Of a stretch of 64,000 nt of DNA, positions 27,743 to 37,615 are shown in pieces. Made by a program: the position numbers and the translations under genes. Positions within the stretch are counted from its first letter, which is position 1, and the number at the start of each line of letters is the position of its first letter. The notes below the pieces were generated by a model. It had not been told where the DNA came from and searched no databases. It saw only the letters and a program-made list of their open reading frames with translations. The stretch is from Anaerolineaceae bacterium (GTDB taxonomy: Bacteria > Chloroflexota > Anaerolineae > Anaerolineales > Anaerolineaceae): contig JAURZL010000005.1 in the NCBI GenBank assembly GCA_030653365.1, forward strand, positions 124,001-188,000, read 5' to 3'.

Positions 27743-28948
27743 ATGAAAACTGTATTTGATCTGAGAGAAAAACAAGATGGTGAAATGATTGATACCATCC
27801 AAAATCTTTATGATGAACCTTTGAATGTAGTTCGATTAGGAGAACAATCCATTACTGCATGTATTGGTTGTTGGACCTGTTGGCTCCGGACTCCTGGACA
27901 ATGTATCATGAAGGATGAAATGGCTGAATTCTATCCCGCCTATACAACTAGTGATACTGTAATTTTACTCATGGATACAGCACAGGGATTTATCAATCAT
28001 CTGGCGAAAGCTTTCATTGACAGAACAATTCCCCACTACCATCCCTATATCGAATTGGTAGATGGAGAATGTCATCATGTAGCCAGATATAAAAGCTATC
28101 CAGATATGGTATTTCATTTTGACACAGAAGGCCTGACAAATCAGGAAGAACAGCTGATTGAGGATTATTTGGTTCGTACTGCCTACCACCATAGATCTAA
28201 AGCATACCGCATTATTAAAGATGGTAGCCTTCAACTGCGACCTCTGGAATCAAGGACAGCCAAAAATCAGGTTGTAGCCTTCGCATCCTTTGAACCAATG
28301 GAAAAACTGGTGATTTACAACGGTTCTCCCAGAAAGAAGGGCAGCAATTCGGCACTGATTCTGAAGCAAACCTTGGAAGCCCTTGGTGATCGGGTTGAAA
28401 TTCGTGATTTAAAGAAAAGAGATCAATGGCAGCAGTGGTCAGAGGCTTTTAAATGTGAGAAACACGTTATGTTCTTCATGCCGCTTTACGTGCACGCTAT
28501 GCCCTCCCACGTTATGGCTTTTATCGAGTTACTTCAAGCATCCCAGGGAAGCATCAGCTTTTTCGTCCAATCCGGTTTTCCTGAAAGCAGCCAGTCTCAC
28601 TATCTTGAGGCATATTTTGAACAACTCGCTCTCAGATTGGGGAGAACATACCTTGGTACAGCCATTAAAGGCGGGATCGAAGGGTTACAAATGAGACCGA
28701 CGGTGGCTCAGGCAAAAATGATGGAACCGATGGTAAAGACTATTGAAAACCTGGTGAATGACGGCAACTTCAACCCGGCAGATATTCAGCAATTGGCAAT
28801 ACCAATCCGATTTGGAAGAGGTCAAGAAATAATTATGAAGATATTAACAAAGATTGGATTAGTAAACTACTTTTTATGGGATCTGCAACTTAAGAAAAAT
28901 CAGGCATATAAAAAGCGCTTTGATCGTCCTTATAGTCAAAAGGTTTAA
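27743..28948 (+). CDS. Double flavodoxin-type (WrbA/FMN-reductase-like) protein
   Basis: A 401-residue protein with two flavodoxin-like halves. The first half (1-190) has the cysteine motif CIGCWTCWLRTPGQCIMKDEM at about residues 39-59 but lacks the usual FMN phosphate loop near its start. The second half (from about 190) has the intact loop NGSPRKKGSNS and PLYVHAMPSHV. It probably works as an iron-sulfur/flavin reductase-like protein; the tandem build with one loop-less half is the notable point. The hydrolase gene follows by 6 bases. Confidence 0.78.
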   Translation: MKTVFDLREKQDGEMIDTIQNLYDEPLNVVRLGEQSITACIGCWTCWLRTPGQCIMKDEMAEFYPAYTTSDTVILLMDTAQGFINHLAKAFIDRTIPHYHPYIELVDGECHHVARYKSYPDMVFHFDTEGLTNQEEQLIEDYLVRTAYHHRSKAYRIIKDGSLQLRPLESRTAKNQVVAFASFEPMEKLVIYNGSPRKKGSNSALILKQTLEALGDRVEIRDLKKRDQWQQWSEAFKCEKHVMFFMPLYVHAMPSHVMAFIELLQASQGSISFFVQSGFPESSQSHYLEAYFEQLALRLGRTYLGTAIKGGIEGLQMRPTVAQAKMMEPMVKTIENLVNDGNFNPADIQQLAIPIRFGRGQEIIMKILTKIGLVNYFLWDLQLKKNQAYKKRFDRPYSQKV

Positions 28949-28954
28949 CTCCAA

Positions 28955-30091
28955 TTGATTCAATGGGATTTTCGTTGGTATAGTCCGGCAATATTAATCC
29001 TGATTCTGGCATTCCTTGGGTTATGGGCAATCCTCAAACCAAAGAAAATGCATGACCAATTTAACCCGAAAAAATTTGTGCTAAAAGCAATATTGATTTT
29101 GCTTCTGGTTTTAGTGGCGATGATCCCGGCGATCCTTTTTCCCAGGTATGAACCAATTGCCACTACTGGACCTTATCCAATTGAAACCGCAAAATTTACT
29201 TTGGTCGATCAGAGTCGGGATGAATTATTTACACCCATCCAGGATTATCGTCAGCTGGAAGTTGCTTTTTGGTTTCCAAAATCAAACTCCAATGATGAAG
29301 CTTTTCCCCTTATCATCTTTTCTCACGGTGGGCTGGGGACATTTACCAGCAATGAGTCTCTTTATCTCGAATTAGCCAGTCATGGTTACGTTGTGTGTTC
29401 CATCGGTCATCCTTATCATGCCTTATGGACAAAAGATGAAAAGGGATCAGTTACATGGGTAGACATGGATTATTTCCGTGAACTACAAGAAGAAGATCCA
29501 GAAAAGAATATGGTACAAAGCTTTAATTACTACCAGAAATGGATGAAAATCCGAACAGATGATATTAATTTTGTGCTTGATACCATCCTGGACAAAGCAG
29601 ATACCAGATTTGAAAAGATTGATACATGGATTGATGTTGATAGAATTGGATTAATAGGACATTCATTAGGTGGTTCAGCTGCATTGGCAATGCCCAGATT
29701 AAGAGATGATATTGACGCAGTAATCGCACTCGAATCTCCATTTCTTTATGATATTGTCGGTGTTGAATACGATGAATTTATTTGGCTGGATGAGGAATAT
29801 CCAATCCCCGTTCTGAATATTTATTCGGATAGTTCCTGGGAGAATCTCACGAAATGGCCTCAATATGCTCAAAATGTGGTTATGCTTGCTGAGTCGACCG
29901 ATGACATATCCAATCTGTATTTTTCAGGGGCAGGTCACTTTTCGCTAACTGACTTATCACTTGCCAGTCCAGTTATAACAAAACAATTGGAGGGCGGAAA
30001 AGCTTCAGTGGAGTACAGAACCTATTTAAGAACTGTCAATGATGCCGTTCTCGAATTCTTTAATCGATACTTTAAGCAAGACCTGAATTAA
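28955..30091 (+). CDS. Membrane-anchored alpha/beta hydrolase (PAF-acetylhydrolase/DLH-like)
   Basis: A 378-residue protein. Two N-terminal helices (8-26 and 42-62) anchor an extracytoplasmic serine hydrolase domain. The nucleophile elbow GHSLGG is at about residue 233, the oxyanion region reads IIFSHGGLGTF, and a late His (GAGHFSLTD) completes the likely triad. It resembles platelet-activating-factor acetylhydrolase-type esterases. The TTG start is 6 bases after the flavodoxin gene, with AAAGG upstream. Confidence 0.83.
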   Translation: MIQWDFRWYSPAILILILAFLGLWAILKPKKMHDQFNPKKFVLKAILILLLVLVAMIPAILFPRYEPIATTGPYPIETAKFTLVDQSRDELFTPIQDYRQLEVAFWFPKSNSNDEAFPLIIFSHGGLGTFTSNESLYLELASHGYVVCSIGHPYHALWTKDEKGSVTWVDMDYFRELQEEDPEKNMVQSFNYYQKWMKIRTDDINFVLDTILDKADTRFEKIDTWIDVDRIGLIGHSLGGSAALAMPRLRDDIDAVIALESPFLYDIVGVEYDEFIWLDEEYPIPVLNIYSDSSWENLTKWPQYAQNVVMLAESTDDISNLYFSGAGHFSLTDLSLASPVITKQLEGGKASVEYRTYLRTVNDAVLEFFNRYFKQDLN

Positions 30092-30187
30092 ATTCTGATC
30101 TTTTTCGAAAAATAATCTCTGAAGTGCTACAATATACCTCGGTAACGAAGAAATTTCTGATCATTAAATCTCAAACCTAAAGGTCCG

Positions 30188-31756
30188 GTGAAAATGTCCG
30201 ATTTATTGAGCTCGTTGTTACAAATGAAGCTGTTCAATTCTGTTTTGACTGGGGAAGAAGAGAACCAAATAAAGAAAAATTATCTTTATCCAATTGTTCT
30301 TTTTACCCTGTTGATTGTTGTATTTTCAGCAATAATCGCCCTGATTTCAAAGGCTTACACCATCATGGTTGCTTTCCTCATCTGTGCGGTGATTATTTTC
30401 ACCGCACTGGATCTGCTCAGAAACGGAACGCTTAAATTACCCGCTATTTTATTTGTGGTGCAGGGTTATATTTTTCTGAGTTTTTCGCTTTTGTTTCAGG
30501 GATCTCAAACAATATTAAGCATAATGGGTATTGTTTTTTACCTTTTAATCACCGGCTTCCTCTTCAAGCCAAAAATCCTGATAATCGCTATTGCTTATAG
30601 TGTGCTTCTGATTTTCTTTTTGCTGAAGGAAATCATTCCTCCCATCATTCCAGCACCCGACCTGCCAGGATGGTACATTGCTTGGGTGAGCCCGGTCTTT
30701 GTCATAGGGTTAATGGGCTTGCTTGCCTATCTGAGTTATCGCGCTATCAACCAGTCGTTACAAATCGCAAAGAACGCCAACAAAGAACGCTACCAAATCG
30801 AGAATGAAGAAAAGAAAATCAAATCAATCGTTGAACAAAGCCTATGTTCGGTGCTCATAACCGACGCGGATGGAAATATTGAGTATGTGAACACCAGGTT
30901 TTCCGAATGGATGGGTTACTCCTCTGAAGAAGTTCTGGGGAAAAACCCACGTATGTTTAAGTCCGAATTTACCCCAGTTGAATTTCATGAGTATCTTTGG
31001 AAGATGATCGCCAAAGGCGAGACCTGGGTGGGAGAATTTGTTAACCGCTGCAAAGATGGTTCCCTAATTTATCTTGCAACGAAAATTGAACCACTAACCG
31101 ATGAAATAACCGGGAATATCCATTATGTCGCTTTTCAGGAGGATATTACACAGCGGAAGAGGTTGGAATATGAATTGGAAGAAACCACCCAACAGCTTCA
31201 GGGGCAAGTCGATAAGCTTGCACAGCAGGAAAAGCACTTCCAGGAGCAAGAATTGCATGATCGCTTAACCGACCTGTATCACCGCGAGCATTTATATGAA
31301 ATCCTGCCGCGTGAATTCCTGCGTACCACCCGGGCACAGAAACACTTAATCCTATTAATAATCGATGTGGATCATTTTAAATCCATCAACGAAAAATTTG
31401 GTCACCTGACAGGCAATTGTGTCCTCAAAACAATCGCCAAGCGAATTACAGATGCGTCAGGACCCTATGATATCGTCTTCCGTTCTGGTGGCGATGAATT
31501 CATGGCAATTATTTCTGTGAACCCAGGCGAAACAGGTGTGACACTAGCGGAACAACTACGTGAGTCGTTAACCAACCATCCCATTGATTGTGAAAATCAG
31601 TCCATCTCGCTGAACGTGTCGATGGGCATTGCGATATACCCGATTCATGGGAAGACAGTAGATGAGATATTGATCAAAGCGGAAAGTGCTCTTGCGCGTT
31701 CGAAAGAATCCGGTGGTAATCGCATTACAATGTGGTCGCTGGATGGAGAAGTATGA
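30188..31756 (+). CDS. PAS-GGDEF membrane diguanylate cyclase
   Basis: A 522-residue signalling protein making cyclic di-GMP. It has an N-terminal block of about six helices (35-205), a PAS domain (about 215-335, ITDADGNIEYVNTRFSEWMGY) and a GGDEF domain with intact RSGGDEFM. The inhibitory site that usually reads R-x-x-D five residues before GGDEF is GPYD here, so product feedback is probably absent. GTG 30188 has AAAGG 4 bases before it; ATG 30194 is an alternative start. Confidence 0.92.
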   Translation: MKMSDLLSSLLQMKLFNSVLTGEEENQIKKNYLYPIVLFTLLIVVFSAIIALISKAYTIMVAFLICAVIIFTALDLLRNGTLKLPAILFVVQGYIFLSFSLLFQGSQTILSIMGIVFYLLITGFLFKPKILIIAIAYSVLLIFFLLKEIIPPIIPAPDLPGWYIAWVSPVFVIGLMGLLAYLSYRAINQSLQIAKNANKERYQIENEEKKIKSIVEQSLCSVLITDADGNIEYVNTRFSEWMGYSSEEVLGKNPRMFKSEFTPVEFHEYLWKMIAKGETWVGEFVNRCKDGSLIYLATKIEPLTDEITGNIHYVAFQEDITQRKRLEYELEETTQQLQGQVDKLAQQEKHFQEQELHDRLTDLYHREHLYEILPREFLRTTRAQKHLILLIIDVDHFKSINEKFGHLTGNCVLKTIAKRITDASGPYDIVFRSGGDEFMAIISVNPGETGVTLAEQLRESLTNHPIDCENQSISLNVSMGIAIYPIHGKTVDEILIKAESALARSKESGGNRITMWSLDGEV

Positions 31757-31959
31757 GCGATGAAAGAGGTTTTCAGAGATGAATGAGTGGTGCATCTGAG
31801 CTAATCCAGAGGGTTCTTCGCAAGGATGGTGTTTTTTTTCAAAGGACATCTGTCCTCAACCAATACCATCACCTACTCCTCCTATTTATATTATTCATTC
31901 AAAATTTTCTGCTAGAATGAGAGAATAATTTGGATTTTGATCTCGCTGGAGGTGACAGT

Positions 31960-32910
31960 ATGAATAAACGTGATCTGGTATTGAGTCTGTTGGAGGCTGT
32001 GAAAGGGTTGCCAACCATTCCAGCAGGATTCTTTATACACTTTGATCCCAGGTATCACCGCGGTCAGGCAGCGATTGATAAACATCTGGAGTATTTCCAT
32101 TACACCGGCATGGATTTTGTCAAAATTCAATATGAGACCAACTTTCCCTTCCGCGAGGAGATCCGCAAACCGGAAGATTGGGTCAGGATGCCGAAGTATG
32201 GAATCGATTTCTATCAGGATCAGGTCGATGTTGCCTGGGGTTTGGTTCAGGCAGCTGGCAAGGAAGCGCTGGTGATCATGACACTCTATTCACCTTTCAT
32301 GTGTGCTCGCGATACCATCGGTGGGGATGTGCTGGTGAAACAGATTCTTGAGAACCCGGAAGCGGTGAAAATGGGGATGGAAATTATAACCGAGAGCCTG
32401 CGTATTTTTGTGCGTGCCTGCATCGAAGCAGGCGTGGATGGATTTTATCATTCAACCCAGGGAGGCGAGACCAGCCGCTTTGAAGGCTCAGTCTTATTTG
32501 ACGAATGTATAAAACCATTCGACCTTTCACTGATGAACGAAATCAACGAGAAGTGCCGATTCAACATCCTGCATGTTTGTGATTATTTTGATGGCTACAC
32601 TGCTTTAACCCCTTTCCTGGAGTATCCGGGGGATGTCATCAATTGCAGTCTTCATCTGGGCGACAAAAAATTGACTGGCCAACAGGTCTCCGATCTATTT
32701 GGCAGACCGTTTATGGGCGGGATTGAACGGCTGGGAACCATCGCGACCGGGACGACCCGGGAGGTATCGGATATGGTCAGGACGGTTTTGGATCAGGCAC
32801 CAGAGCGATTTATTCTGGGAGCAGATTGCACCCTGCCAGCCGATGTGTATTGGGAGAATATCAGAACAGCGATAGCGCTGGCACATAATGAACCAGGAGC
32901 ACAAATTTGA
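31960..32910 (+). CDS. URO-D superfamily protein (methyltransferase-like), not canonical HemE
   Basis: A 316-residue TIM-barrel protein of the uroporphyrinogen-decarboxylase superfamily. A His-x-Cys pair (ILHVCDYFDG) with a later Cys (VINCSLHLG) resembles the zinc site of MtaA/CmuA methylcobamide methyltransferases more than the heme decarboxylase. ATG 31960 has GGAGGTG at good spacing; a TTG 30 bases earlier is less likely. Its stop overlaps the CPBP start. No corrinoid protein is encoded nearby, so the substrate is unknown. Confidence 0.8.
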   Translation: MNKRDLVLSLLEAVKGLPTIPAGFFIHFDPRYHRGQAAIDKHLEYFHYTGMDFVKIQYETNFPFREEIRKPEDWVRMPKYGIDFYQDQVDVAWGLVQAAGKEALVIMTLYSPFMCARDTIGGDVLVKQILENPEAVKMGMEIITESLRIFVRACIEAGVDGFYHSTQGGETSRFEGSVLFDECIKPFDLSLMNEINEKCRFNILHVCDYFDGYTALTPFLEYPGDVINCSLHLGDKKLTGQQVSDLFGRPFMGGIERLGTIATGTTREVSDMVRTVLDQAPERFILGADCTLPADVYWENIRTAIALAHNEPGAQI

Positions 32911-33971
32911 ATCCTTTTTACAACAAAGAACAAAAACGCATAAGAGCATTGTGGCGCATCATTATTCAGGGGGTTCTGTTTGTTTTGGGGGCAGGCATCA
33001 TTGGGGTTGTCCTGGGGGTAATCGCCATGTTGATTATGGCAGCGACCGGGCAGGCTGATCCGGAATTAATGTTTAATCAGGATGCGATCTCAGACCTATT
33101 AATGAGCCTGGGTGGTGGCTGGTTCTTCGCCCTAAATGGGTTAGGGACTGTCATTGTGATTTTTCTGACCTTTCTGCTGGCTGGTTGGATTCTGGACCGG
33201 CGGAAATTTGTTGATTTTGGTTTTCATTTTTCACGCGTTTGGTGGCTTGATCTTGGATTTGGATTGGGTCTGGGAGCGGTGTTGATGTTGTTTATTTTTC
33301 TGATTGAACTGGCAGCTGGCTGGATCACGATTGATGGATTTATGCAGGTTTCCAGTTCTTCTTCCTTCTTAAGTGCTATTCTGGCATCCCTGGTGGGGTT
33401 TATAGCTGTCGGCATTTATGAAGAGATGTTAAGCCGCGGATATCACCTGCGCAACCTGGCGGAAGGATTGAACTGGCGTGTGTGGGGTGCACGGGGTGGT
33501 TTGTGGGCTGGTTACCTGATCTCCTCCTCTGTGTTTGGTCTGCTGCATGCTACCAACCCGAATTCCTCCTGGATATCGACCCTTAATTTGATCTTGGCTG
33601 GTTTATTCCTCGGGCTGGGATTTGTTCTGACCGGCGAATTGGCGATCCCGATCGGATTGCATATCACCTGGAACTTCTTTCAGGGTAACATCTTTGGTTT
33701 CCCGGTGAGTGGGATGAAAAGTGGTGTCAGTCTGATCTCCATTCAGCAGGGGGGTCCGGATCTCCTGACTGGTGGAGCCTTTGGTCCTGAAGCAGGGTTG
33801 GTGGGAATTTTAGCAATTCTGGTGGGTTCATTGTTAACCATTTTGTATGTCCTTGAGACCCGCGGAGAGGTACGTATGCGTACCGAACTTGCAGTGTACA
33901 AAAAACCGGAGAAAAAGGGATCATCACAAAACGGAGAGACATTCGATATTCCACCAGATTCAAAAAAATAA
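32907..33971 (+). CDS. CPBP intramembrane metalloprotease, copy C
   Basis: A 354-residue membrane protease, longer than the other two copies. Motifs: IYEEMLSRGYHLRNL (E-E-x-x-x-R), FGLLHATNPNSSW and LHITWNFFQG. Nine or so helices precede a polar tail rich in Lys, Glu and Ser. The TTG start overlaps the URO-D stop by four bases, with GGAG upstream. Confidence 0.88.
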   Translation: MNPFYNKEQKRIRALWRIIIQGVLFVLGAGIIGVVLGVIAMLIMAATGQADPELMFNQDAISDLLMSLGGGWFFALNGLGTVIVIFLTFLLAGWILDRRKFVDFGFHFSRVWWLDLGFGLGLGAVLMLFIFLIELAAGWITIDGFMQVSSSSSFLSAILASLVGFIAVGIYEEMLSRGYHLRNLAEGLNWRVWGARGGLWAGYLISSSVFGLLHATNPNSSWISTLNLILAGLFLGLGFVLTGELAIPIGLHITWNFFQGNIFGFPVSGMKSGVSLISIQQGGPDLLTGGAFGPEAGLVGILAILVGSLLTILYVLETRGEVRMRTELAVYKKPEKKGSSQNGETFDIPPDSKK

Positions 33972-34047
33972 GTTTGCTTATCAATTATCCTGAACCATTT
34001 TGATTTTAATGCCGCGCAAATAATTGGACTACAATATTTTCCTTGCT

Positions 34048-34176
34048 GGGAACTGATTCATCTCTGCCTGGTTGGGGCAATCTATCAAAACAGATGGTGG
34101 GCAGTCTCTGGGTCTCCCCCAAGCGGCGGATAGGAACACTCCCAGGTCGCTGGATGTGACTGGGGAGTGTTCATGG
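34048..34176 (+). ncRNA. Candidate structured leader RNA
   Basis: Between the protease stop and the AhpD-like gene lie nested inverted repeats. CTGCC/GGCAG (around 34063-34124) encloses ATCT/AGAT. GAACACTCCCAG (34133-34144) pairs with CTGGGGAGTGTTC (34160-34172), a 12-bp stem with one bulged base. A TACAAT at 34029-34034 could start it. No known riboswitch consensus was recognised. Confidence 0.35.
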
Positions 34177-34222
34177 TAGGATTAAGTGATGACTCCATAC
34201 CATAATCCAAAAGGAGATACAA

Positions 34223-34576
34223 ATGGTTAAGCAATACCCTGACTATTACGAACAACTGAATAAGTTGATGAACGCTATGGGAAAGGAAATTCCCGGCACT
34301 ATGGCCGGCTTTGGTCAACTCCACAAACAAGCCATGACTGAAGGGGCTTTGAGTGCCAAAACCAAAGAACTTATTGCACTGGCGATTGCGATCACCGTGC
34401 GTTGTGATGGCTGTATTGCCTACCACGTACATGATGCCCTCCTGGCCGGCGCTACCCGACCAGAGATCGTCGAATCAATCGGCGTTGCCATACTAATGGG
34501 CGGAGGACCTTCGACGATCTATGGTTCTCAAGCCCTTGAGGCTCTGGAGCAGTTCGAATCTGTTGGCGTGAATTAA
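34223..34576 (+). CDS. Carboxymuconolactone-decarboxylase-family (AhpD-like) protein
   Basis: A 117-residue AhpD-like protein with the redox pair Cys61-x-x-Cys64 and His68 (RCDGCIAYH). Members reduce peroxides or peroxiredoxins through thiol exchange, usually as trimers or hexamers. AAAAGGAG precedes the ATG by 7 bases. A strong terminator follows. A candidate structured RNA lies in its leader. Confidence 0.9.
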   Translation: MVKQYPDYYEQLNKLMNAMGKEIPGTMAGFGQLHKQAMTEGALSAKTKELIALAIAITVRCDGCIAYHVHDALLAGATRPEIVESIGVAILMGGGPSTIYGSQALEALEQFESVGVN

Positions 34577-34600
34577 TCACGGCACTGGAACTCCATAAAA

Positions 34601-34648
34601 AATCAGGGTAAGTGCGGCGAATCAACCGGATTTACCCTGATTTGATTT
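34601..34648 (+). terminator. Rho-independent terminator after the AhpD-like gene
   Basis: AATCAGGGTAA pairs with TTTACCCTGATT across a 20-base loop, and the right arm runs into TTTGATTT. Between it and the fructose-bisphosphatase gene no further gene is seen. Confidence 0.82.
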
Positions 34649-34873
34649 AAGTAAGGATGGTAAATTAATTCGTTTCAGATGACTGAAAATCCAAAAAACC
34701 GGTGGGAAAAAAGAAATAAGAAGTCTGTTATTTGATTTATTTCTTTGGATGACTACAATTTAACTATAGATGTTTGGCAATCCGGCAAAGGTTAAGATTA
34801 ACGATTGTTTTCGGGTAGCAATATACTTAAAATTCAATTCTAAGTCCCAATCCCAAATCAGGAGGAGCTCATT

Positions 34874-35899
34874 ATGGCAAGTTTACCGTTCTCGTCAAGA
34901 ATTGATACCATCATGACGATCGAAAGGCATATTCTGGAACAACAGCGCTTCCATCCGGAAGCGACCGGTGTTTTGACGAATTTGCTGTACGATATTGCGT
35001 TGGCCGGGAAAATGATTGCCAGTCAGATGTCCAGGGCAGGTTTGGCACAAATTCTGGGCAAAACCGGTACAGTGAACGTACAGGGTGAACAGGTGATGAA
35101 ACTGGACAAACTGGCGGATGAAACCCTATTTATGCTTACTGACCATACCGGACGGCTGGCGGTGATCGCCTCGGAAGAACATAAGGATATTCTATCGATC
35201 CCGGAGCAGTATCCAACCGGCAAATATGTACTTTTATATGATCCTCTGGATGGTTCTTCGAATATTGATTTCAACGTTGGGGTTGGAACGATTTTTGCGA
35301 TCTATTCACGCTTGAGTCCTTCGGGGCGTGGAACGTTAGAGGATTGCCTTCAACCTGGCCGCAAGATGGTCGCAGCTGGTTATATTGTCTATGGAGCCAG
35401 TACCATGTTTGTCTATACCACCGGAGATGGAGTGCATGGTTTCACCCTTGATCCTTCGATTGGCGAGTTTCTCCTCTCGAATGAGAATATCCGTATGCCA
35501 AATATCCCAACCTACTACAGTGTGAATCAGGGTTACTTTAATCGTTGGTCACCCGGAGTGCAAAAGTTTACTCAGAATCTGCAAGCCCTGACCAGTGAGA
35601 CGCAATCCATTTCAATGCGCTATGTCGGATCCCTGGTGGTTGATTTTCATCGTACCTTACTTTCGGGTGGAATCTTCTATTATCCTTCAGATATTTCTAA
35701 GCCGGAAGGCAAGTTGCGCCTTACCTACGAAGCCAATCCGCTGGCATTCATCGCAGAGCAGGCGGGTGGGGCAGCTTCAACCGGGCATCAGAACATTCTT
35801 GATATTGTTCCGAAAGGGCTACACCAAAGGACCTCTTTATTCATTGGAAATACGGATCTGGTACGAGAGGCAGAGGAATATATCCGCAAATTCGGTTAG
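34874..35899 (+). CDS. fbp: Fructose-1,6-bisphosphatase, class I
   Basis: A 341-residue cytoplasmic enzyme hydrolysing fructose 1,6-bisphosphate to fructose 6-phosphate in gluconeogenesis. The metal and substrate signature [23 protein letters not shown] is complete, and the later AGGAASTG block fits the class I family. Length is normal. AGGAGGAG precedes the ATG. It stands alone in its transcription unit, after a terminator. Confidence 0.96.
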   Translation: MASLPFSSRIDTIMTIERHILEQQRFHPEATGVLTNLLYDIALAGKMIASQMSRAGLAQILGKTGTVNVQGEQVMKLDKLADETLFMLTDHTGRLAVIASEEHKDILSIPEQYPTGKYVLLYDPLDGSSNIDFNVGVGTIFAIYSRLSPSGRGTLEDCLQPGRKMVAAGYIVYGASTMFVYTTGDGVHGFTLDPSIGEFLLSNENIRMPNIPTYYSVNQGYFNRWSPGVQKFTQNLQALTSETQSISMRYVGSLVVDFHRTLLSGGIFYYPSDISKPEGKLRLTYEANPLAFIAEQAGGAASTGHQNILDIVPKGLHQRTSLFIGNTDLVREAEEYIRKFG

Positions 35900-35986
35900 T
35901 ACAAAACCAGGATTTCTCTTCTATTCAAAGCTCATTTCCTCTATAATATACACAACGATTCCAATTTCAGCTGGGAAGGAGGTCGA

Positions 35987-36238
35987 ATGCGTTTTCCCCC
36001 CTATTTATTTGGTTATCCCATGACCAATGAGTTATGGTACATTCTGGTTTTTATCGGTGCGCTGTTGGTCTTATGGCTTTTGACTAAATTATTTAAAACA
36101 TTAGCACAAGATTTTGCTGGTGGTATTCTCATTTTTGCACTAGTAATTGTTTTTTTAATCATCATGCTAAATATCGTTAGTGGAAGTTCACAAATGGAAA
36201 ATGGTGTTGAGCGCTGGTTTAATAACCTGTTTCGATAA
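35987..36238 (+). CDS. Small two-helix membrane protein
   Basis: An 83-residue protein with two hydrophobic segments (about 16-37 and 43-66) and a polar tail. No domain is recognised. The ribosome site GGAAGGAGG is strong. A TATAAT-like element lies at 35942-35947 but its -35 is weak. An alternative ATG 12 codons later would keep both helices. Confidence 0.68.
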   Translation: MRFPPYLFGYPMTNELWYILVFIGALLVLWLLTKLFKTLAQDFAGGILIFALVIVFLIIMLNIVSGSSQMENGVERWFNNLFR

Positions 36239-36291
36239 TTTCCATCTTTCCTGAGTTCAATTGGTGCCAAAATAAATTTAAAGGTTAATAC

Positions 36292-37584
36292 ATGAAAGTA
36301 GCTGTGATTGGAGGGGGATCCACTTATACGCCAGAGTTAATCAACGGATTTTTGGAGCGGTTAGACACATTACCCGTAACTGAAATCATGTTAATGGATA
36401 TTGACCGGCAGCGTCTGGATGTGGTCGGCGGATTTATTCAACGCATGGTGAACCATCAAGGGGATCCAATTAAGATTGTGCTGAGCGAAAACAGCCGAGA
36501 ATCGATTTCCGGTTCGAATTTTGTGATCACCCAGCTGCGGGTCGGGCAGATGCAGGCACGCCGGGAAGATGAGTACCTGGGGAAACGGCATTCTCTGGTA
36601 GGGCAGGAAACGACCGGGATTGGCGGCATGGAAAAAGCGTTACGCACCATTCCGGTGATCCTGGATCTGTGTGATCAAATCCAACAGGAAGCACCGGATG
36701 CATTGCTGTTGAACTTCACCAATCCCTCCGGTTTGATCATGGAAGCAATCCAGCGCTATGCCCCAAAAGTAAAAGCGGTTGGCGTATGTAATTCAGCTTA
36801 TACGACAAAGATGAAAATCCTAGAAGCACTATCCGAACAGCACGGGGTCAACTATTCAGCGGATGATGGCGAATTATTAACTTTGGGATTGAACCACCTG
36901 ACCTGGCATTTCGGTTTCAAATTGAAAGGGGAAGATTGCTGGGATGATGTATTCAATGCCTATGTGAAGAAACTGCGGGAGATGGATGTACCACCATTTC
37001 ACCCAGATTTTATTGAACGCCAGCGGGTGATCCCGAATGATTATTTGGAATATTATTTTCAGGTCAAACGCAAGATTGCGCTGCAGGAGGAATGGCCGCC
37101 TTCACGAGCGGAACAGGTGATGGCAGTAGAGAAGGAACTTCTGACCCAGTATGCTGATCCGCAACGTGTTCAGATACCGGAGGGATTGATGGTACGCGGG
37201 GGGGCGTATTACTCAAGCGTTGCCACCAGTATTATGGATTCATATTGGAATGATCTTGGCCTGACCCACATTGCAATTGTTCCTCATATTGGAAAGGTTA
37301 AAGGCTGGGAGAAGGAATGGGTTCTGGAGATGCCCTGTCGGGTGGACCGCAAAGGAGTGCATCCAAAACCTACCAGCCCATTGCCTTTATATAATTACGC
37401 ATTGCTGGAACAGGTCAAACAATATGAGCTGCTGACAGTGGAAGCTGCGGTGCATGGTGATCGGGATGCAGCGTTTCGCGCATTGGTAGCCCATCCACTG
37501 GGACCCACAGAAGAGAACGCAGCATCAGTTCTGGCGGATATGCTGACAACCCATCAGCGTTATTTACCACGCTTCTTCCTTTAA
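36292..37584 (+). CDS. Glycoside hydrolase family 4, 6-phospho-beta-glucosidase type
   Basis: A 430-residue NAD-dependent GH4 enzyme that cleaves phosphorylated glycosides by a redox-elimination mechanism needing a divalent metal. The NAD loop is VIGGGSTYTPELI, and later motifs are QLRVGQMQARREDE, QETTGIGGM, VCNSAY and LNHLTWHF. The usual metal Cys is present in VCNSA. The kinase gene 31 bases downstream would feed or follow it. No PTS genes are visible, so phosphorylation of the substrate is not shown here. Confidence 0.9.
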   Translation: MKVAVIGGGSTYTPELINGFLERLDTLPVTEIMLMDIDRQRLDVVGGFIQRMVNHQGDPIKIVLSENSRESISGSNFVITQLRVGQMQARREDEYLGKRHSLVGQETTGIGGMEKALRTIPVILDLCDQIQQEAPDALLLNFTNPSGLIMEAIQRYAPKVKAVGVCNSAYTTKMKILEALSEQHGVNYSADDGELLTLGLNHLTWHFGFKLKGEDCWDDVFNAYVKKLREMDVPPFHPDFIERQRVIPNDYLEYYFQVKRKIALQEEWPPSRAEQVMAVEKELLTQYADPQRVQIPEGLMVRGGAYYSSVATSIMDSYWNDLGLTHIAIVPHIGKVKGWEKEWVLEMPCRVDRKGVHPKPTSPLPLYNYALLEQVKQYELLTVEAAVHGDRDAAFRALVAHPLGPTEENAASVLADMLTTHQRYLPRFFL

Positions 37585-37615
37585 TAAATGGAACTCCAAT
37601 AAAAGCAGGTTTAGG

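Noticed and set aside
27517..27798. 93-codon minus-strand frame with a membrane-like C-terminal half
   Set aside because: The second half looks vaguely like a membrane protein fragment, but the frame overlaps the start of the flavodoxin gene, and no motif or ribosome site supports it.
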